Shown piece after piece: positions 34,941-47,020 of a stretch of DNA of 64,000 nucleotides (its first letter is position 1; the number at the start of each line of letters is the position of its first letter). The position numbers were made by a program, and so were the translations under genes. The DNA lies in assembly GCA_951230915.1 (NCBI GenBank), contig OX579635.1, positions 6,386,001 through 6,450,000 on the forward strand, given 5' to 3'. A model generated the notes under the pieces. It ran no database searches and was not told the origin of the DNA. It saw nothing but the letters and a program-made list of their open reading frames with translations. The DNA is from Antitrichia curtipendula (Eukaryota; Streptophyta; Bryopsida; Hypnales; Leucodontaceae).

Positions 34941-36900
34941 CTCACTACGAAATCTTACCATTTGTATCATGATGATGATGATGATTATCATTACCATTAT
35001 CACAAGTTATGGTTATCAATGGTTCAAGTGCCTGACAGTCCGCTTGAACGTGTCCTTTGCCCTCTGGTGGCTATTTGGTTGATTTCGTGTAATTCTGCTG
35101 CTATTTCGGGGGACGGATCTGGCGTTGTGAATCGCGAGAAATTAGAAAGTCAACTGATTAGGAACGTGCGGTTTTCCTTTTTCCTTTTCTTCTTACTGTG
35201 GGTGTTCAATTGGAGCAATAATCTTAAATTCTTGTTTTCTTGGTGGTAGCACGACAGGCGTTCATTGTGGAGGTAAAACAAATCCGTTAATTGTGTTCGA
35301 TTATCCATTCATTACTTGTACTGTATATACTTGCATCCACATAATATTATCTTAAATTAGTGAACTCCATCCAAAAATTGGCAGGCTTTACTTTACTCGT
35401 AGATGCTTTTGGTGGCTTTGTTCTTTCTTTCCGATGTAAAGGTAAGATGTTGGCGATAATTCACCAAGAAAAAGAATTCACTGGGAGCACACCTGGAGGA
35501 CGTTGCCGTGAGGATGTGTGTGCAACTGTGCATTATTGGGCATGCCGTGCTTGCCTGTGGTCTTGTAAAACTTATTGTTACTCTTGTGGGTTTGGGGCTT
35601 GACCCTGCACGTTGAGCTGCCTTGGCCTTTACAGGCGTTGTGGTACTGGAGCCTTTACTAGCGGTGGTTCAGTTTGGAATTTGCCGAAGTTTTTTGTGTG
35701 CCCATGGTGTGCTGCAGACTGCAGAGCGAGGGACGGAGGAGCCTTTTTTGTAAAACCCGTGAAATTATTTGCGTGACGGAGAACCGACACTCTGGATCTG
35801 ACAAGTTATGGAAAACTTTGTTGTGTTGCCTTTTTTCTTGCAAACTGAGCGCCCCAAAAAATAAAATTTGGCAACTTCAGAGGCGAAGTCTGCACCCAAT
35901 TTTAGTGTACCCCACCGTTCTAACCAAATGCGTTCCATAAATATTGAATTGTCCAAATAAATTTGCCAATTGATATTGAATTGACTAAATAAATTTTAGT
36001 GGGTGCATACTTGACATTTTCGGATAAGGGCCTTGGAGAATATTGGGGAGGGCTTGGAACATTTTTTTTTTTCATCCACTTTGACTATGTGTCGAATCCT
36101 CCTCGTGCAAATGCATTATGGACTTATGTCAAAGGAAGTCTTTGGACTCTTGACATATTTACACCAACTTTTAGAAAACGTCGTCAACACTTTAAAAAAA
36201 TTAAGATGGTGTCCTACTTTTTCACCCCCACTTGTACAACTCACTATACTAACTTGTATGCTGCAGCAAAAGTAAGTGATAAAAAAAATACTCCGGAGTA
36301 GTATTTTGAGGAGTTCTCGGCTCCTCCAAAGATTGCTTATTTAGAGCAGAAAGAAAGAGAAACTACAGTTCAAAAGTATTATCTTGTACTCTTTGGGCCT
36401 TTGGCATCTCCAATTTGGAGATGCTGTACCTTTTTCTTTTTTCTCTTGCACTGTTACGGATCAGCTATGGCTCTTTTTTCTTTTCTTTTCAAGGCAATGG
36501 GGCACCAGTTTTAGTCCCATTTTGTTGGAAAATAATTTTAAAAAGGTGAAAAATCCAATTCCAACAGTGCACAAACTTGGAGACGGACGACGGACGGAGT
36601 CTGTGGATGGGGTGCCTGTGTCAGCAGATATGAGGAATCAGTCCGCGGCATTTCCACTGAAATAATTCATCCAAGATTCCTCATGCCATGATGCCAGTGG
36701 TTGGAACCTGTCAAAGAATGAAAACCATAACGATAGCTGCTGCAAAAAAAAACAATACACCATTCTGCAAGAGTCCATGATAGCAACAGGGTGAGGTGAG
36801 CTTAAGTTTTGGACCTTCTCGTGCATGATTGTGCTGCAAAATAGGGAGGAGGGGAAAAAAAAAAAAAAAATAGAGACCTCGGCAGCCCTCTCCCATCAGG
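34941..36900. other. Intermediate-GC spacer, no gene recognised
   Basis: A few open frames under 120 codons occur on both strands with no recognisable motif. A (GAT)n stretch is at about 34970-34990 and an A-run at 36855-36870. Confidence 0.35.
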
Positions 36901-37200
36901 CACACAAGCTGCGCACTGGGTCCCCTGGCACAAGTTCAATTCATTAGAACAGAAAGGAGGCCAAGGGAGGGCCTCCAGTTACCCTGGAGTTCCCCAGCCT
37001 GAGAGCTTTGCTCCCAGTGCTAAAGTCCATGCCACGTAGACTGTTGACGTGGCGGGGACACTGCCATGTCACCTGCCACGTCAGCATATTATTAAAAAAA
37101 ACTTTTTTTCAAAAAAAATATCCAAAAATAGTAAATTTTAAATTTTTTTTTTTTTTTTTTTAAATGAAAAACTTTTTTTTTTTTTTTATTTTCCAAAAAT
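36901..37200. other. GC-rich patch with CCACGT palindromes, then A/T homopolymers
   Basis: GCCACGT...ACGTGGC at about 37031-37054 forms a small hairpin, and TGCCACGTCAGCA follows at about 37073-37085. Long A and T runs at 37094-37190 come next. Such a patch often belongs to a transposon end, but I find no partner end. Confidence 0.3.
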
Positions 37201-37445
37201 GTTCCCAACATGGGGATCAGCCCTGAAACGGCCCTCCCTTGGGCTGAAATTTTCTCTAATGCAATGGGTTTCGATGATGCAAACTGAACTGCATGTCACT
37301 GACAGTCCAACAAGAGTGCAAGTGGAGGATAAGTCTACTAGATAGTCCGCTACATCAATGCGGGACATCAATCTTTGGGATGACAATGTCTGCAAAAAAA
37401 GCAAATGACAAGTCAGATTGCAAGGGGATGGATTTCAAAGGAAGG

Positions 37446-37863
37446 TAAGAGAGGAGGCTCATAAATGGGGGCACATCTAAGGGGCTGGTCCGCCTTTTTC
37501 CGTGTATTTCATTGGACGGGAATAATTTTAGCTCATTTTTCATTTTTCAGACAAAGAGAAATAGATGAGGAATCTAAACCAAGTGGTTTCGTATTTTTCC
37601 AAGCATTTTTGAATTACTTATGAATTTTCAAACGAGTTGGGTCATAGGTCCCTATTTATGACCCTAGGTCTTCTATAAACGTTTTCTAAAGAAAGATGGG
37701 GGGGAAAGTGAAGCAAATGATTGGCTCTTGCAATTGACAATGCTTTTTTCCTCGATTCATTCAATGACTATACATGTCAATTTCAAAACCGATTCATGTC
37801 CATTTCACAACCATTTCTAGGGTCCGTTCTTAATGCCCGTTCCATTTCAGAGCCTCCTATCTT
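37446..37863 (-). mobile_element. Element family D, copy 1 (about 418 bp)
   Basis: It is bounded by GAGGAGGCTCATAAATG and CATTTCAGAGCCTCCTAT as inverted ends. The interior matches the reverse complement of 54245-54658 in several blocks, such as CTAAGGGGCTGGTC, CATTTTTGAATTACTTATGA and GATTGGCTCTTGCAATT. No coding frame is present. Confidence 0.65.
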
Positions 37864-38494
37864 GAACATGTTTGGTGCCAAGTTGATTTGCTATCTTGGT
37901 ACCTTGGAGAAGCTATTTGTCAACTCATGTATTTTTTTTAGAGATTGAGAAGTTCGTGAGAAGCCATTTGCAAGTAGAATCAAGAAATTCCGACAAGAAA
38001 TGAATTTCTTGCGATTTTTCAAAGTTTGTTGGGACAAAAATTGGTGGTTGCCCCATGCTAAACCACAAATTGACATATCTCCTATCTCCCAGGTGCATTA
38101 TCGTGATGCTAAAGGGGTGCTTAGATTGCGGTAATGGTAGGATGACTAATGCAAATGGGAGGGTTGAATAGATTTCAGAATTGGATGATTGGCGGCATTG
38201 GGTTGTTCTACCTTATCAACTTATAGGGTACTAGGATCACTCTAAATCCAAAGTGTGTTCACTAAAGCAACTCTTAAACAATGATCAACGAGGTTATTAA
38301 CTTAGATAGTTTTTTCACACAATTATTCAACTATCTAGATTATTGTTGGATCTTGTTGGGAGTCAAGCGGGGAGTCAAGAAGGGGATTCCCAATTCACTT
38401 TGTATAAATTTATTGATCAAAGTGCTTATTGAATAGGTGTACTCAAAGTCAATCCTAAGTTCTCATACCATACCTTACTAGTAGCTTTGACTGA

Positions 38495-38516
38495 AAATAA
38501 TAATAATAATAATAAT
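38495..38516 (+). repeat. (AAT)n microsatellite
   Basis: Seven AAT units are visible directly. Confidence 0.85.
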
Positions 38517-38697
38517 TTTGGCCTAATTTTTTAAGAAATTATTCTCATGTCTCGCATAATATTTGAAAATTGTAATTGATTGAAAAGGAGATCACAATAT
38601 CTTTCTCTAGAGACACATGTTGATCATATATGGCAATTGTATCTCAAAATTCTTTGTATTCTATAAATAAGACAACCTCTTGTATTCTTGGAAATCG

Positions 38698-39287
38698 TTA
38701 ACCTCTAAACGTCTAGACTCTTTTTTAGAATTGACAATTTGAAAAAAATCATTATAAAGGATTATATGGAAGAATATTTTGGAATTGATATACAAATGAA
38801 AGTTGTAGATTTTGAGTTTTAAATTCCATCCTTACAAATAGATTCACCAATGTTGTCACCAATATTTTTTATGAATTTTGAAAGAAAAAATTTAAAAAAT
38901 TTCTTCTAAATTTGATTATAAGCAAAATATGATCATTTTGGGAAGTAAAACTTGTTGGAATGGATTTGAAAAATGGTTCTTTTGGCATGGTGATTTTTTG
39001 ATGTTTTTGTGCTCTTTACGTCTATGATCTCATTTTTGCAAATCCAATTTTTGAACTAGAGTCAATGCAATTTTGGCTTGGTCAACCACTTGAAATTCTT
39101 CCACATTTAGAATTTTAGAAAAATGTGTACTCTAGTAACACCAAATCCAACCAATAGATAGGACAAGAACTTGATAAAGTATCTCCACAAATTAGAATGA
39201 CTTTCATCTAAGCAACGACAAGCAATAAACAAGAGTATGAATCCGTTCATCATGCAAAAATTGAACGTCGTAGCACTTAAGGATTAA
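38698..39287 (+). mobile_element. TTAA-bounded element, family C, complete 590-bp copy
   Basis: It starts TTAACCTCTAAACGTC and ends GTAGCACTTAAGGATTAA. TTAA is at both edges with imperfect inverted ends. Its right 350 bases match 7519-7866 in inverse orientation. It is non-coding. Confidence 0.65.
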
Positions 39288-39699
39288 AATGAAGTATCCA
39301 AACCTTGTCGGATGCTTAGACCTAGTTCAGTTTTAAATGGTTGCCTATATAGAACATAAATTAAATTTAAGTCTTGTCTAACTTCTTTTTTTGGAATGTA
39401 ATTAAATATTTGGCACTTTAGTGTCAAAGGTATTAATAAAGTAGGAGATTCTAAAGCACTTACATTTGATAGGTGGTTTATCTGGCATAAAAGCAGACTT
39501 TCTTCCTAATGGAAACCCTCGCAGTGTGTTCTTCAACATGCTTGTGTCAAAAAAAAAAGGCACTTACATTTTAGACAAGAATCTACTTGGGGACAATTTT
39601 GACAACAAATCACAAATAGATGTAATTACGGTACTTGTTCATTTCCTCAAATAAATTAATAAAAGCTACACTAAAAAAAACCCAAAGAATTTTGATGAA

Positions 39700-40130
39700 C
39701 CTCTATAACCGGCATGAGTCGGGTGGGCTGATAAGAATTCTCCGTTCGCGAAGCTCATGGAATCTTTTTGTCCACACGAGAACCTAATGGTCCATTATTG
39801 GACCAGATTAGGGTTTACGACTGGTTGGCGGGGTTCTCCGTATTGGAACCGACGAAGTTGCTTCGGAAAATCCCGGCACGCCACGTGCAGCTTCCCAATT
39901 CGTCAATGGGTGGAACAGTCCCTATCTTGTGCATATTATTAAACGGAACGTGCTCGATTCCAAATTGAATGTGTCTGCGTTGGGTTGGGTTGTAAATGAA
40001 GAGTCCTATTTCTGCAATTCAATTTAACTTTTTCCTCTTGGGGGCTAGCTAGGCTAATTCCCTTCATTTGTTGCAAAGTACTGTAGGACAGAGGGACTGA
40101 AAAGGAGAAAAAGAACCGGCTGGGCTAGTT
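39700..40130. other. Isolated GC-rich island without a recognised gene
   Basis: The composition jumps to gene-like GC for about 400 bases between AT-rich flanks. Two overlapping + strand frames of about 61-66 codons cross it, neither with a known motif. It could be a captured gene fragment, a promoter of a non-coding RNA, or a transposon end. Confidence 0.3.
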
Positions 40131-42700
40131 CAAAATCAGCCAGTGGAATTGGAAAAAATAAAATAAATGGTGGCAATTGGAAAACACCGGCAAAAGATCC
40201 GCTGAAAAAATCTATAAAATTTCTATTTTGACCAAAAATAGAGAAAATAACCAAATGTGGTGGTACTTGAAAAATCGGTTCAATTTGGAAATTGAACGAA
40301 AATAGCTAGCATAACTCAAAAAAAACTTCCCAAACGTTGAAGAAAAGAGAAATTATTTGGTAAGCATTACGGCTAGGGTGAATCGCCCCCCTCACTTGTC
40401 CATCGAGAAAAAAACTTAAATTTTTTCTTTGCAATTTTTGAATTCATATTTGCAATCATGGGCCCCAAATTAGCAAGGATGGGTGTAGTAGATAAATTAA
40501 TCAAGCACAAAATACGGGGGTCTTTTGTTTTACATGATAATGGGAGAAAAAGTGAGGGTGGTGGTTCACCCCGGCCCGGAAGAGCTTGCAACTTATATTT
40601 GCTTTTACTCCCACTTGAATGTTAGATTTGGCATAATTTAAGTCATTACTATAAATTAAAAAAGAAAGTGACACATGTCATTTTGTAAATGGTGTGAGGG
40701 TTGGCATGGCCCTTGAGAATGTAATGTGGAAATTCAATTTTAGCACTTGAGTGCCAAATTAGACCTTAGTGTACAGTAGTTTGGCATCCATGGAAATTGC
40801 AAATGTGGATCAATTGAAATGACTTGACAAACTACTAGAGTTATAAACTATAAATAAGTAAATAAATAAATAAGATCTAAGAGACTCTCATTGTCACTAC
40901 TCAAAAAGGATGTTGTTTTGACACTTTTTTGAGAAATTTCCACACTAAAGCATCCAAAACAAATCTCAATTTTTTGACCCTCAAGCATTAGAAGTATTGT
41001 CAAACTTGATACTCCCTCTGCCCCACTAAAAACCTCCAAATCAAGCATAATTTATGTACATCCCACTAAAAACTTTTGTTTACTTATTTTGACCATTGAG
41101 TAAGCTTTGGTCCTATTGAGTGACCTCATGGAAGTAATTGGCAAGCAATCAAGGAGCATTCCTCTCCTAGCAAATTTGGCTTTGTCCATTTGAGGTACCT
41201 TGTACTTGTTGCTTCTTCAAATAGTTGGTAACCACTTGGGTGTTATGCAAATTTGTTCATAAAGGGGACTAGGTTTTTTAGGTGCGATATTTAGGTTGGG
41301 AGCATATATTTCTACAATCCCATTGTTGCCACCAACTTTTAAATCATCATGAATGACAAGTTGGCAGCATTACAAATGATGCTCAAATATGATACTTTCC
41401 GCATATAATAGGGTGCTTGAACAATGGCACTTAAGCTAGAGATTTTGCATACATCTAGGGTATGGGTTACTAGTTTTTGAATGTATTTATCATTTGCACA
41501 AAGACTAAAAATATAATTAAGTTGTCACGAAGAAAGTTTTCGGTGGTTCTTAGTGGGACAAAGGGAATATATTGGAAAGCTTATAAAAACAATATCAAAT
41601 AGAGTGTTGAAAAACATGCTTGAAAAATATATATAATTCAAAATTTGATTTTTGGAGGGTTGTCCAAACTAGCTGCTTGAATTGTCCACTAAATTATTTG
41701 GGTGGTCCGTTTGCCTACCTATTACTTTTGGGTTGCCAAGCTATTCATATTTGTCTAGCTACCCCCCAAAAAATTTGGATTGCTAGAGTTACCCGCCCCT
41801 ACTAGGGTGGCTTGAGGTAATTGATCGTGCAAGCAATGGGATTTGAACTTGTAACATCATGGTTAGTAGTGGGAATGCTTTAGTTAGTATCTTATAGCAT
41901 GTGTAAAACAATAGATTTTTTGTAATATATATGAGATGGTGTGTCTATTTAATATTTTTTTAGCATTGTCGATCTTTTTTTTGAAGGTGTATAACCCTTC
42001 AAAATACTCTTCAATTAAATTTCTTTGAAAGGCAAGAAAAAAGTCAAATCAAACCGAGTTGCTTTCATATTTCTTTGTTATGGATTTTCAAAGTGAAGCA
42101 TATTTCTTTTCCCAATTTTTTTCCACACTATTTGTAACACTTGCAACATTCTTTTTGAGACTTTTTGACAATAAAATGTTGAAAGAAAAATCAATATCAT
42201 TCTTGATACTTTAGTGTCAAAAAAGTATTGAAATGTTTTCAATTTCCTGTGATCTCAAGATTTGACAATTTAGTATAAAAAATAACCTATGTTCTCAAAC
42301 GGTCTAATTTATTTACAATTTCTATGTCCTCAACAACAACAACAAAATAGACCATTATTACAATGGGATCTTTCGTCTACCTCCAAAATAAAAAAGTAAG
42401 AGTACTAGCCTCATCTATCCATGTGTGTGATTGGAAGAAAGACCGGTTCTATTTTTTGCACCACATTTAGAGTGACAAAGTTGTCATCCATTATAACTTA
42501 TAGGATTCATTTTTTAATGCAATTTGTACAATGTTCCAAATTTTTTTTTATAGATAGGGTTGTATTTGCTTGCTAAAACAATCTCAATTTTGGGATTACT
42601 GTATTTCAATTTCATCTTAGAGCTACTAACAATTTAGTTTTTCCTTCAATCTTGCACCTACTTCTACTTAACAATTTTTTAATGAGTAAAAATTAAGTGT
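40131..42700. other. AT-rich spacer, no gene recognised
   Basis: All frames are short, there are many homopolymers, and no repeat boundary is clear. Confidence 0.4.
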
Positions 42701-42719
42701 TATTTTCTTGAATTTTTTT

Positions 42720-43063
42720 TCCTAGATTCTCAACTCAAGTATTCAACATAAAAACTTAGAAAATCAAAATTGATGGTACAAAAAAGTTAAGTTAAGAAGA
42801 TTTAAAGCTAAAAAATCTAGTCAAGCCAGGGGCAAAAGAACTTGTTTTCTTCACTTTGAATGCAAATATCTTGCAATCTATGCGGTCAAAGTTTTTGAAA
42901 CTTCTTGCATACATTTTTATACTAGTCTATTATAAGATCCTACAATTAGATATGCAGAAATAAAAAAATAAAAAATAATTAAATTTTTTTTCCTTTTTGC
43001 AATAGAAGTGGCATTTTTGAGTGTATTTTGATGGAGAAAAGGCCTCGGTCCTTCAGGAGTTAA
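42720..43063 (-). mobile_element. TTAA-type element, family A, truncated copy
   Basis: The right edge reads CGGTCCTTCAGGAGTTAA, the family A terminus. Bases 42840-43050 share the TTTGAATGCAAATATCTTGC and GATCCTACAATTAGATAT blocks with 9358-9936 and 49140-49347. The other end was not found. Confidence 0.6.
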
Positions 43064-44219
43064 GGTTCATCACTGCAGGGAAGATTGGTTTTTTCATTGC
43101 CTTAAAATAAATAGAAAAACAACAACCTGCACCATTGTACAGTACCAAGTAGCTCTCAATCATCCACCCTATTCTACCATTCAAAATAAGTTTGTATAAT
43201 ATATAATATGATTGACATTTTGTGTCTTGCATAATCAACGTTCCATTCTTATGCAATTCCAATCAAGAATACCAAATTTAGGTTTCAAAAAAGTAAAAGT
43301 TCATTTTTGGTGAATCATTTCATTTAAAATTCATAGTTTTACATAATAATTAATTGAAAATCATTAGTGACGAATTTTTTAAATTCGATTGTGGCAATAT
43401 GTAGGAAACATCCATATGCACATCTTTCCTTCAAGAAGCATTTCCAAAGAGTTACAATAAACTAATATCTATTTTTCAAAATTTAGACATTTTACACCCC
43501 AACTTTTGAAACCTTTGTGAGGAAATTCTAAAACTTACTGGAGATGCCTATTGAAGGAAAGATGTGTGTATGGATGTTTCCCACATATTGACGCAATTAA
43601 ATTAAAAAAAATTCATCATCAATGTTTTTCAATAAATTGTTGTGTAAAATCTTTAAAATTTAATGAAACAATTCACAAAAAATGGAGTTTTTTTTTTTTT
43701 TTAAACCCGAATTTGGTATGCTTGATCAAAATTGCATAAGAATTGAATGTTAATTATGCAAGACAAAAAAATGTTAATCATATGATACATTCTGCAATTT
43801 TCTTTTGAATGGCAGAATAGGATGGACAATTGAGAGTTGCCGCCGGGTACTGTACTGTTCACCAGGTATACCGTGTTGCACTTTCACCTGAAGAAAAGTG
43901 AAGATGCACACCGGCAACGAGCAGATAAATAATTTCGGAATAATTCAATGTGCCCGTAACTCTTACCGTGAAGACACCTCCGCTCAACTCATTCGTTCCG
44001 ACTACTTCGTTCTTCACCAATCATCCCCACCGCCAGATGGCGGCCACTGGATACAGGAAAGCCCGCCCATGAGAGTTGTGCGTCGTGTATTGCGGGGGAC
44101 TCTGTCAGGAAGCGAGTGTCGGTCACGGTGGGGGTTGGTAGATTTGCGGGCGGAAATGACGGGGGGATGGCAGGACCCGAAGGCGGGACCCACGGGACCC
44201 ACGGCAGCGACCTCGGCCT

Positions 44220-44226
44220 GTATAAA
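44220..44226 (+). promoter_or_regulatory. TATA-like box upstream of a long hairpin
   Basis: TATAAAT sits in a GC-rich 500-base island, preceded by GACCTCGGCCTG. Transcription from it would begin near 44250, about 70 bases before the hairpin. It is a match to the plant TATA consensus only; no other promoter evidence is available. Confidence 0.35.
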
Positions 44227-44319
44227 TCCCGGTCCAGGTCCCGGTGTACCTTACCTGAGTTCAGGGAATTGCGGTCGGCTGTTAATAAGCTGAACACTAT
44301 CTTCAAAGTGGGGACCGGG

Positions 44320-44551
44320 GCACTAAGGTAGAACCACCCATTCCCGATCAGGGACCTAATTGTGATCAAATGTAAAGATCGTATTCATTTTAGAACTTAA
44401 ATGTTCTTACACCATAGATAGCTTATGGTTTTGGTCAACAAACCATAAGCTATCTATGGTGTAAGAACATTTAAGTTCTCAAATGAATACGGTCTTTACA
44501 TTTGATCGCAATTAGGTCCCTGATCGGGAATGGGTGGTTCTACCTTAGTGC
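44320..44551. repeat. 232-nt near-perfect inverted repeat (hairpin)
   Basis: Two 112-base arms (44320-44431 and 44440-44551) are separated by an 8-base loop and differ at only three positions. An RNA from either strand would fold into one long stem. It carries no protein frame of its own; the same short peptide is encoded by both arms. It could be a young inverted-repeat small-RNA locus or a recent foldback MITE. A Harbinger-like element begins immediately after the right arm. Confidence 0.9.
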
Positions 44552-44929
44552 TAAGAGCCAGTCTCCATGGAGGCCTGGATCCTCCGGGAACTGGAGGGCC
44601 GGAGCTCCAGGCCGGAGGGCCTTCAGCGTCCAGGCACGCTCCATGGCGCCTGGAGGGCCGCCTTGGAAGCGCCTTTCCAGGGACAGGTGAGTTACAATTT
44701 TTTTGTTAGAAATAAATTTACCTCTTTATCTCCCTAACCCTTCCCCACCTTCTTTGAAGTTAATTACATTAATCAACTTCGGAACATTAAAAAATTTAAT
44801 TACACATTTTATTTAAATATTGAAAATTCAATTTATATCAAGAAGATTTTGTTTGAAACATTAAAAATTCAAATTAAATATTAAAGATTTTATTTGAAAC
44901 ATTAAAAATTCATTTTCAATAAACATTTG

Positions 44930-45250
44930 ATTTTGTTTGAATAGACATTAACCTCAATTTAAATATACATTTATTTTTATTTCAATAGACATTTAATTAA
45001 AAATAATATTCGCATCATTGTTGAATTTGAATAGACATTTACTTCAATTTAAATAGACATTTAATTTCACAAAAAGAGACATTTACCTCAATTTGAATAG
45101 ACATCTAATTTAATTTCAGTAAACATTTAAATTAATTTCAATAGATAGTTTCTTCAATTTAAATACATATTTCTTATCATTGTAAGAGACATATTATTTC
45201 AATTTAAATAGACATTTACTTCAATTTGAATAGACATTTAATAGACATGA
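44930..45250 (+). repeat. Array of AATAGACATTTA motifs inside the Harbinger-like element
   Basis: AATAGACATTTA or close variants occur about twelve times at irregular spacing of 20-40 bases, usually preceded by TTCAATTT. Confidence 0.65.
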
Positions 45251-45574
45251 AAAGTACTTAGAAACACAGAAGCTCAAATAAATGAAAATCTAATTTCATG
45301 CTTAAATTAGCTAAAGATATTCATGAAAACAAAATAAAAAAATTAGTGTCTAAACTATTTTTAAAGATAAAATTCTAATAGAATTATAATGTAAAACGTC
45401 TTTAAAAATGTCTGAAATACTGTGTGCAAAAGAGCCTTCTTAAAAATGTGTACTCAATAATCTCATCAACTATGAAAATTCAAAATCTCATAAATTAACA
45501 TTTAAAAAAATAAAAATAAAACACAATTATGAGAATGCATCACAAAAGTACCTACAAATATAAACACATTTTCA

Positions 45575-45645
45575 AGTTGAATCTGAAAATCGGAAAAGTT
45601 GAATCGGAAAATCGGAAAATGTGAATCGGAAAATCGGAAAAGTTG
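45575..45645 (+). repeat. Tandem GAATCGGAAAATCGGAAAA repeat
   Basis: The unit GAATC(G/T)GAAAATCGGAAAA appears three times in succession near the right end of the Harbinger-like element. Confidence 0.75.
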
Positions 45646-46269
45646 TCGATTGCTGTATTTGGAGGGTCCAGGAGGAGGGTCCAGACCTCCAGGTCTGTGA
45701 ATCCGAGACTCACGGCCTAGAGGCTGGACCTCCGGAGGACGGTCATCTAGCCATGGAGCCCCCAAGATCCCTCCAGTTTCAGAGCTCCAGGGGCCCATGG
45801 AGACTGGCACTAATATGTGAGCCTTGGATCATGAGCACATGAATCTAGGAATCTAAATACTTTTGTTCGCATGGCTCACCCCCAACCCGATTTGGAGGTC
45901 GAATGACCTGATCTTCAAGTTGGACCTCCCAACTTCATGCTTCCAGGTGTGCACTTGGAGCTCCACTTTGAGCATGTGGAGTTGTTGTAAACTGCTCTCA
46001 AATTAGAAAAATGTGTTGTTAAACTGCTCTTGAATTAGAAAAGGGAGGGTAAGTATTGTTCATTTAGTGGGACAAGTAGACAAGTGGCGGATAATTGTGT
46101 GTTTAATTAAAAGGTCGGGTTGATGGGAAGGAGAGTGGGCTTGAAATTGCTACATTCAAGGAAGGTGGAGGAAGGAGGAAACTGACCTCATCATCGGGTT
46201 AGAAGCTTAACATTAGAATATGCAAACCACTAGTCCGAGATCCAAGGTTGGGGTCGGAGCCCCCATGCA

Positions 46270-46395
46270 AACACCCCTTATAGGTGTCTAGATCATAAAA
46301 ACTTTCCACGATTATAGAATATTAATATTGTAGATACCTATATTATAGGTGTTTATGTTATAAGCACCTTCAATGGTTGTAGGATATCTACTTAT
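46270..46395. repeat. Short tandem repeat related to 22227-22350
   Basis: Units with TATAGGTGT, GTAGATACCTATATTATAGG and GGTTGTAGGATATC are the inverse of the 22.2-kb array, and the CCTAGGCTCAAGGTTC flank is also shared. Confidence 0.45.
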
Positions 46396-46556
46396 ACCTA
46401 GGCTCAAGGTTCATATGCTTGCATTTCTATGCTCACATTCTAGTATTGTTAGATCTCCAAGTACAAAAATTCTTAATGATTTCCTACAATGCTTTATGAA
46501 AGCAAAATTTTCTTTGACCAAGGATACATGCAATGAACTCAACCAACATTATCGTT

Positions 46557-47020
46557 TCAACCCCTAGAAGACCAGCATACGTTTTTTGGCAACATCAAAA
46601 TTTTGGGCAAATTCCTATGATTAGAGATTTGCATATTCCTATCTAGAGTTATATATACGTAGAAAGATTTGAGTCATCCTATTTTGATCAATGAGTAAAA
46701 AATTATGAGGAGTTTTAGTTTGCAGGTAGTTAAGGATTTCCTACTCTAAAATAAACTTTGAAATCTTTTATCTTACTCAATTTTTAATATTTTTTGGAAA
46801 AAATAAAATCATTGGATGTAGATTGTTTTGTAAAACATTACAACCATTGGGATTGACATTTTTCAATTCTATAACTAAATTCTTAACAATTTTGTATTTT
46901 GAATCATTTTCTACTTCTTTCTACTTACTATTATTTTCCTATATGTTGTACTATTCCAAATGATGTGAAATTTCTTAAGCAGGAAGAGTCTACTGCCCTC
47001 AATTTTAAAGGCTGAAACTT
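46557..47020 (-). mobile_element. TTAA-type element, family A, truncated copy
   Basis: It begins TCAACCCCTAGAAGACCAGC and runs parallel to the reverse complement of 58720-59186 (GACCAGCAT.C, TTTGGGCA, GATTAGAGATTT, AACAATTT.GTA blocks). The distal end is missing. Confidence 0.6.

Larger units (their letters stand above)
44555..45810. mobile_element. PIF/Harbinger-like non-autonomous element, 1256 bp, TAA target duplication
   Basis: The left terminus GAGCCAGTCTCCATGG and the inverted right terminus GTGCCAGTCTCCATGG differ at one base and resemble the GGCCAGTCACAATGG ends of mPing-type PIF/Harbinger elements. TAA flanks both sides as a direct repeat (44552-44554 and 45811-45813), the 3-base TAA/TTA target of this superfamily. 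Both ends are GC-rich (rich in CTCCAGG/CCTGGAG) around an AT-rich core. No transposase frame exists, so it would depend on another copy. Confidence 0.75.

Noticed and set aside
43898..44369. 131- and 126-codon frames around the hairpin
   Set aside because: No motif is recognisable. Similar peptides arise from both hairpin arms, as expected from an inverted repeat and not from a gene.
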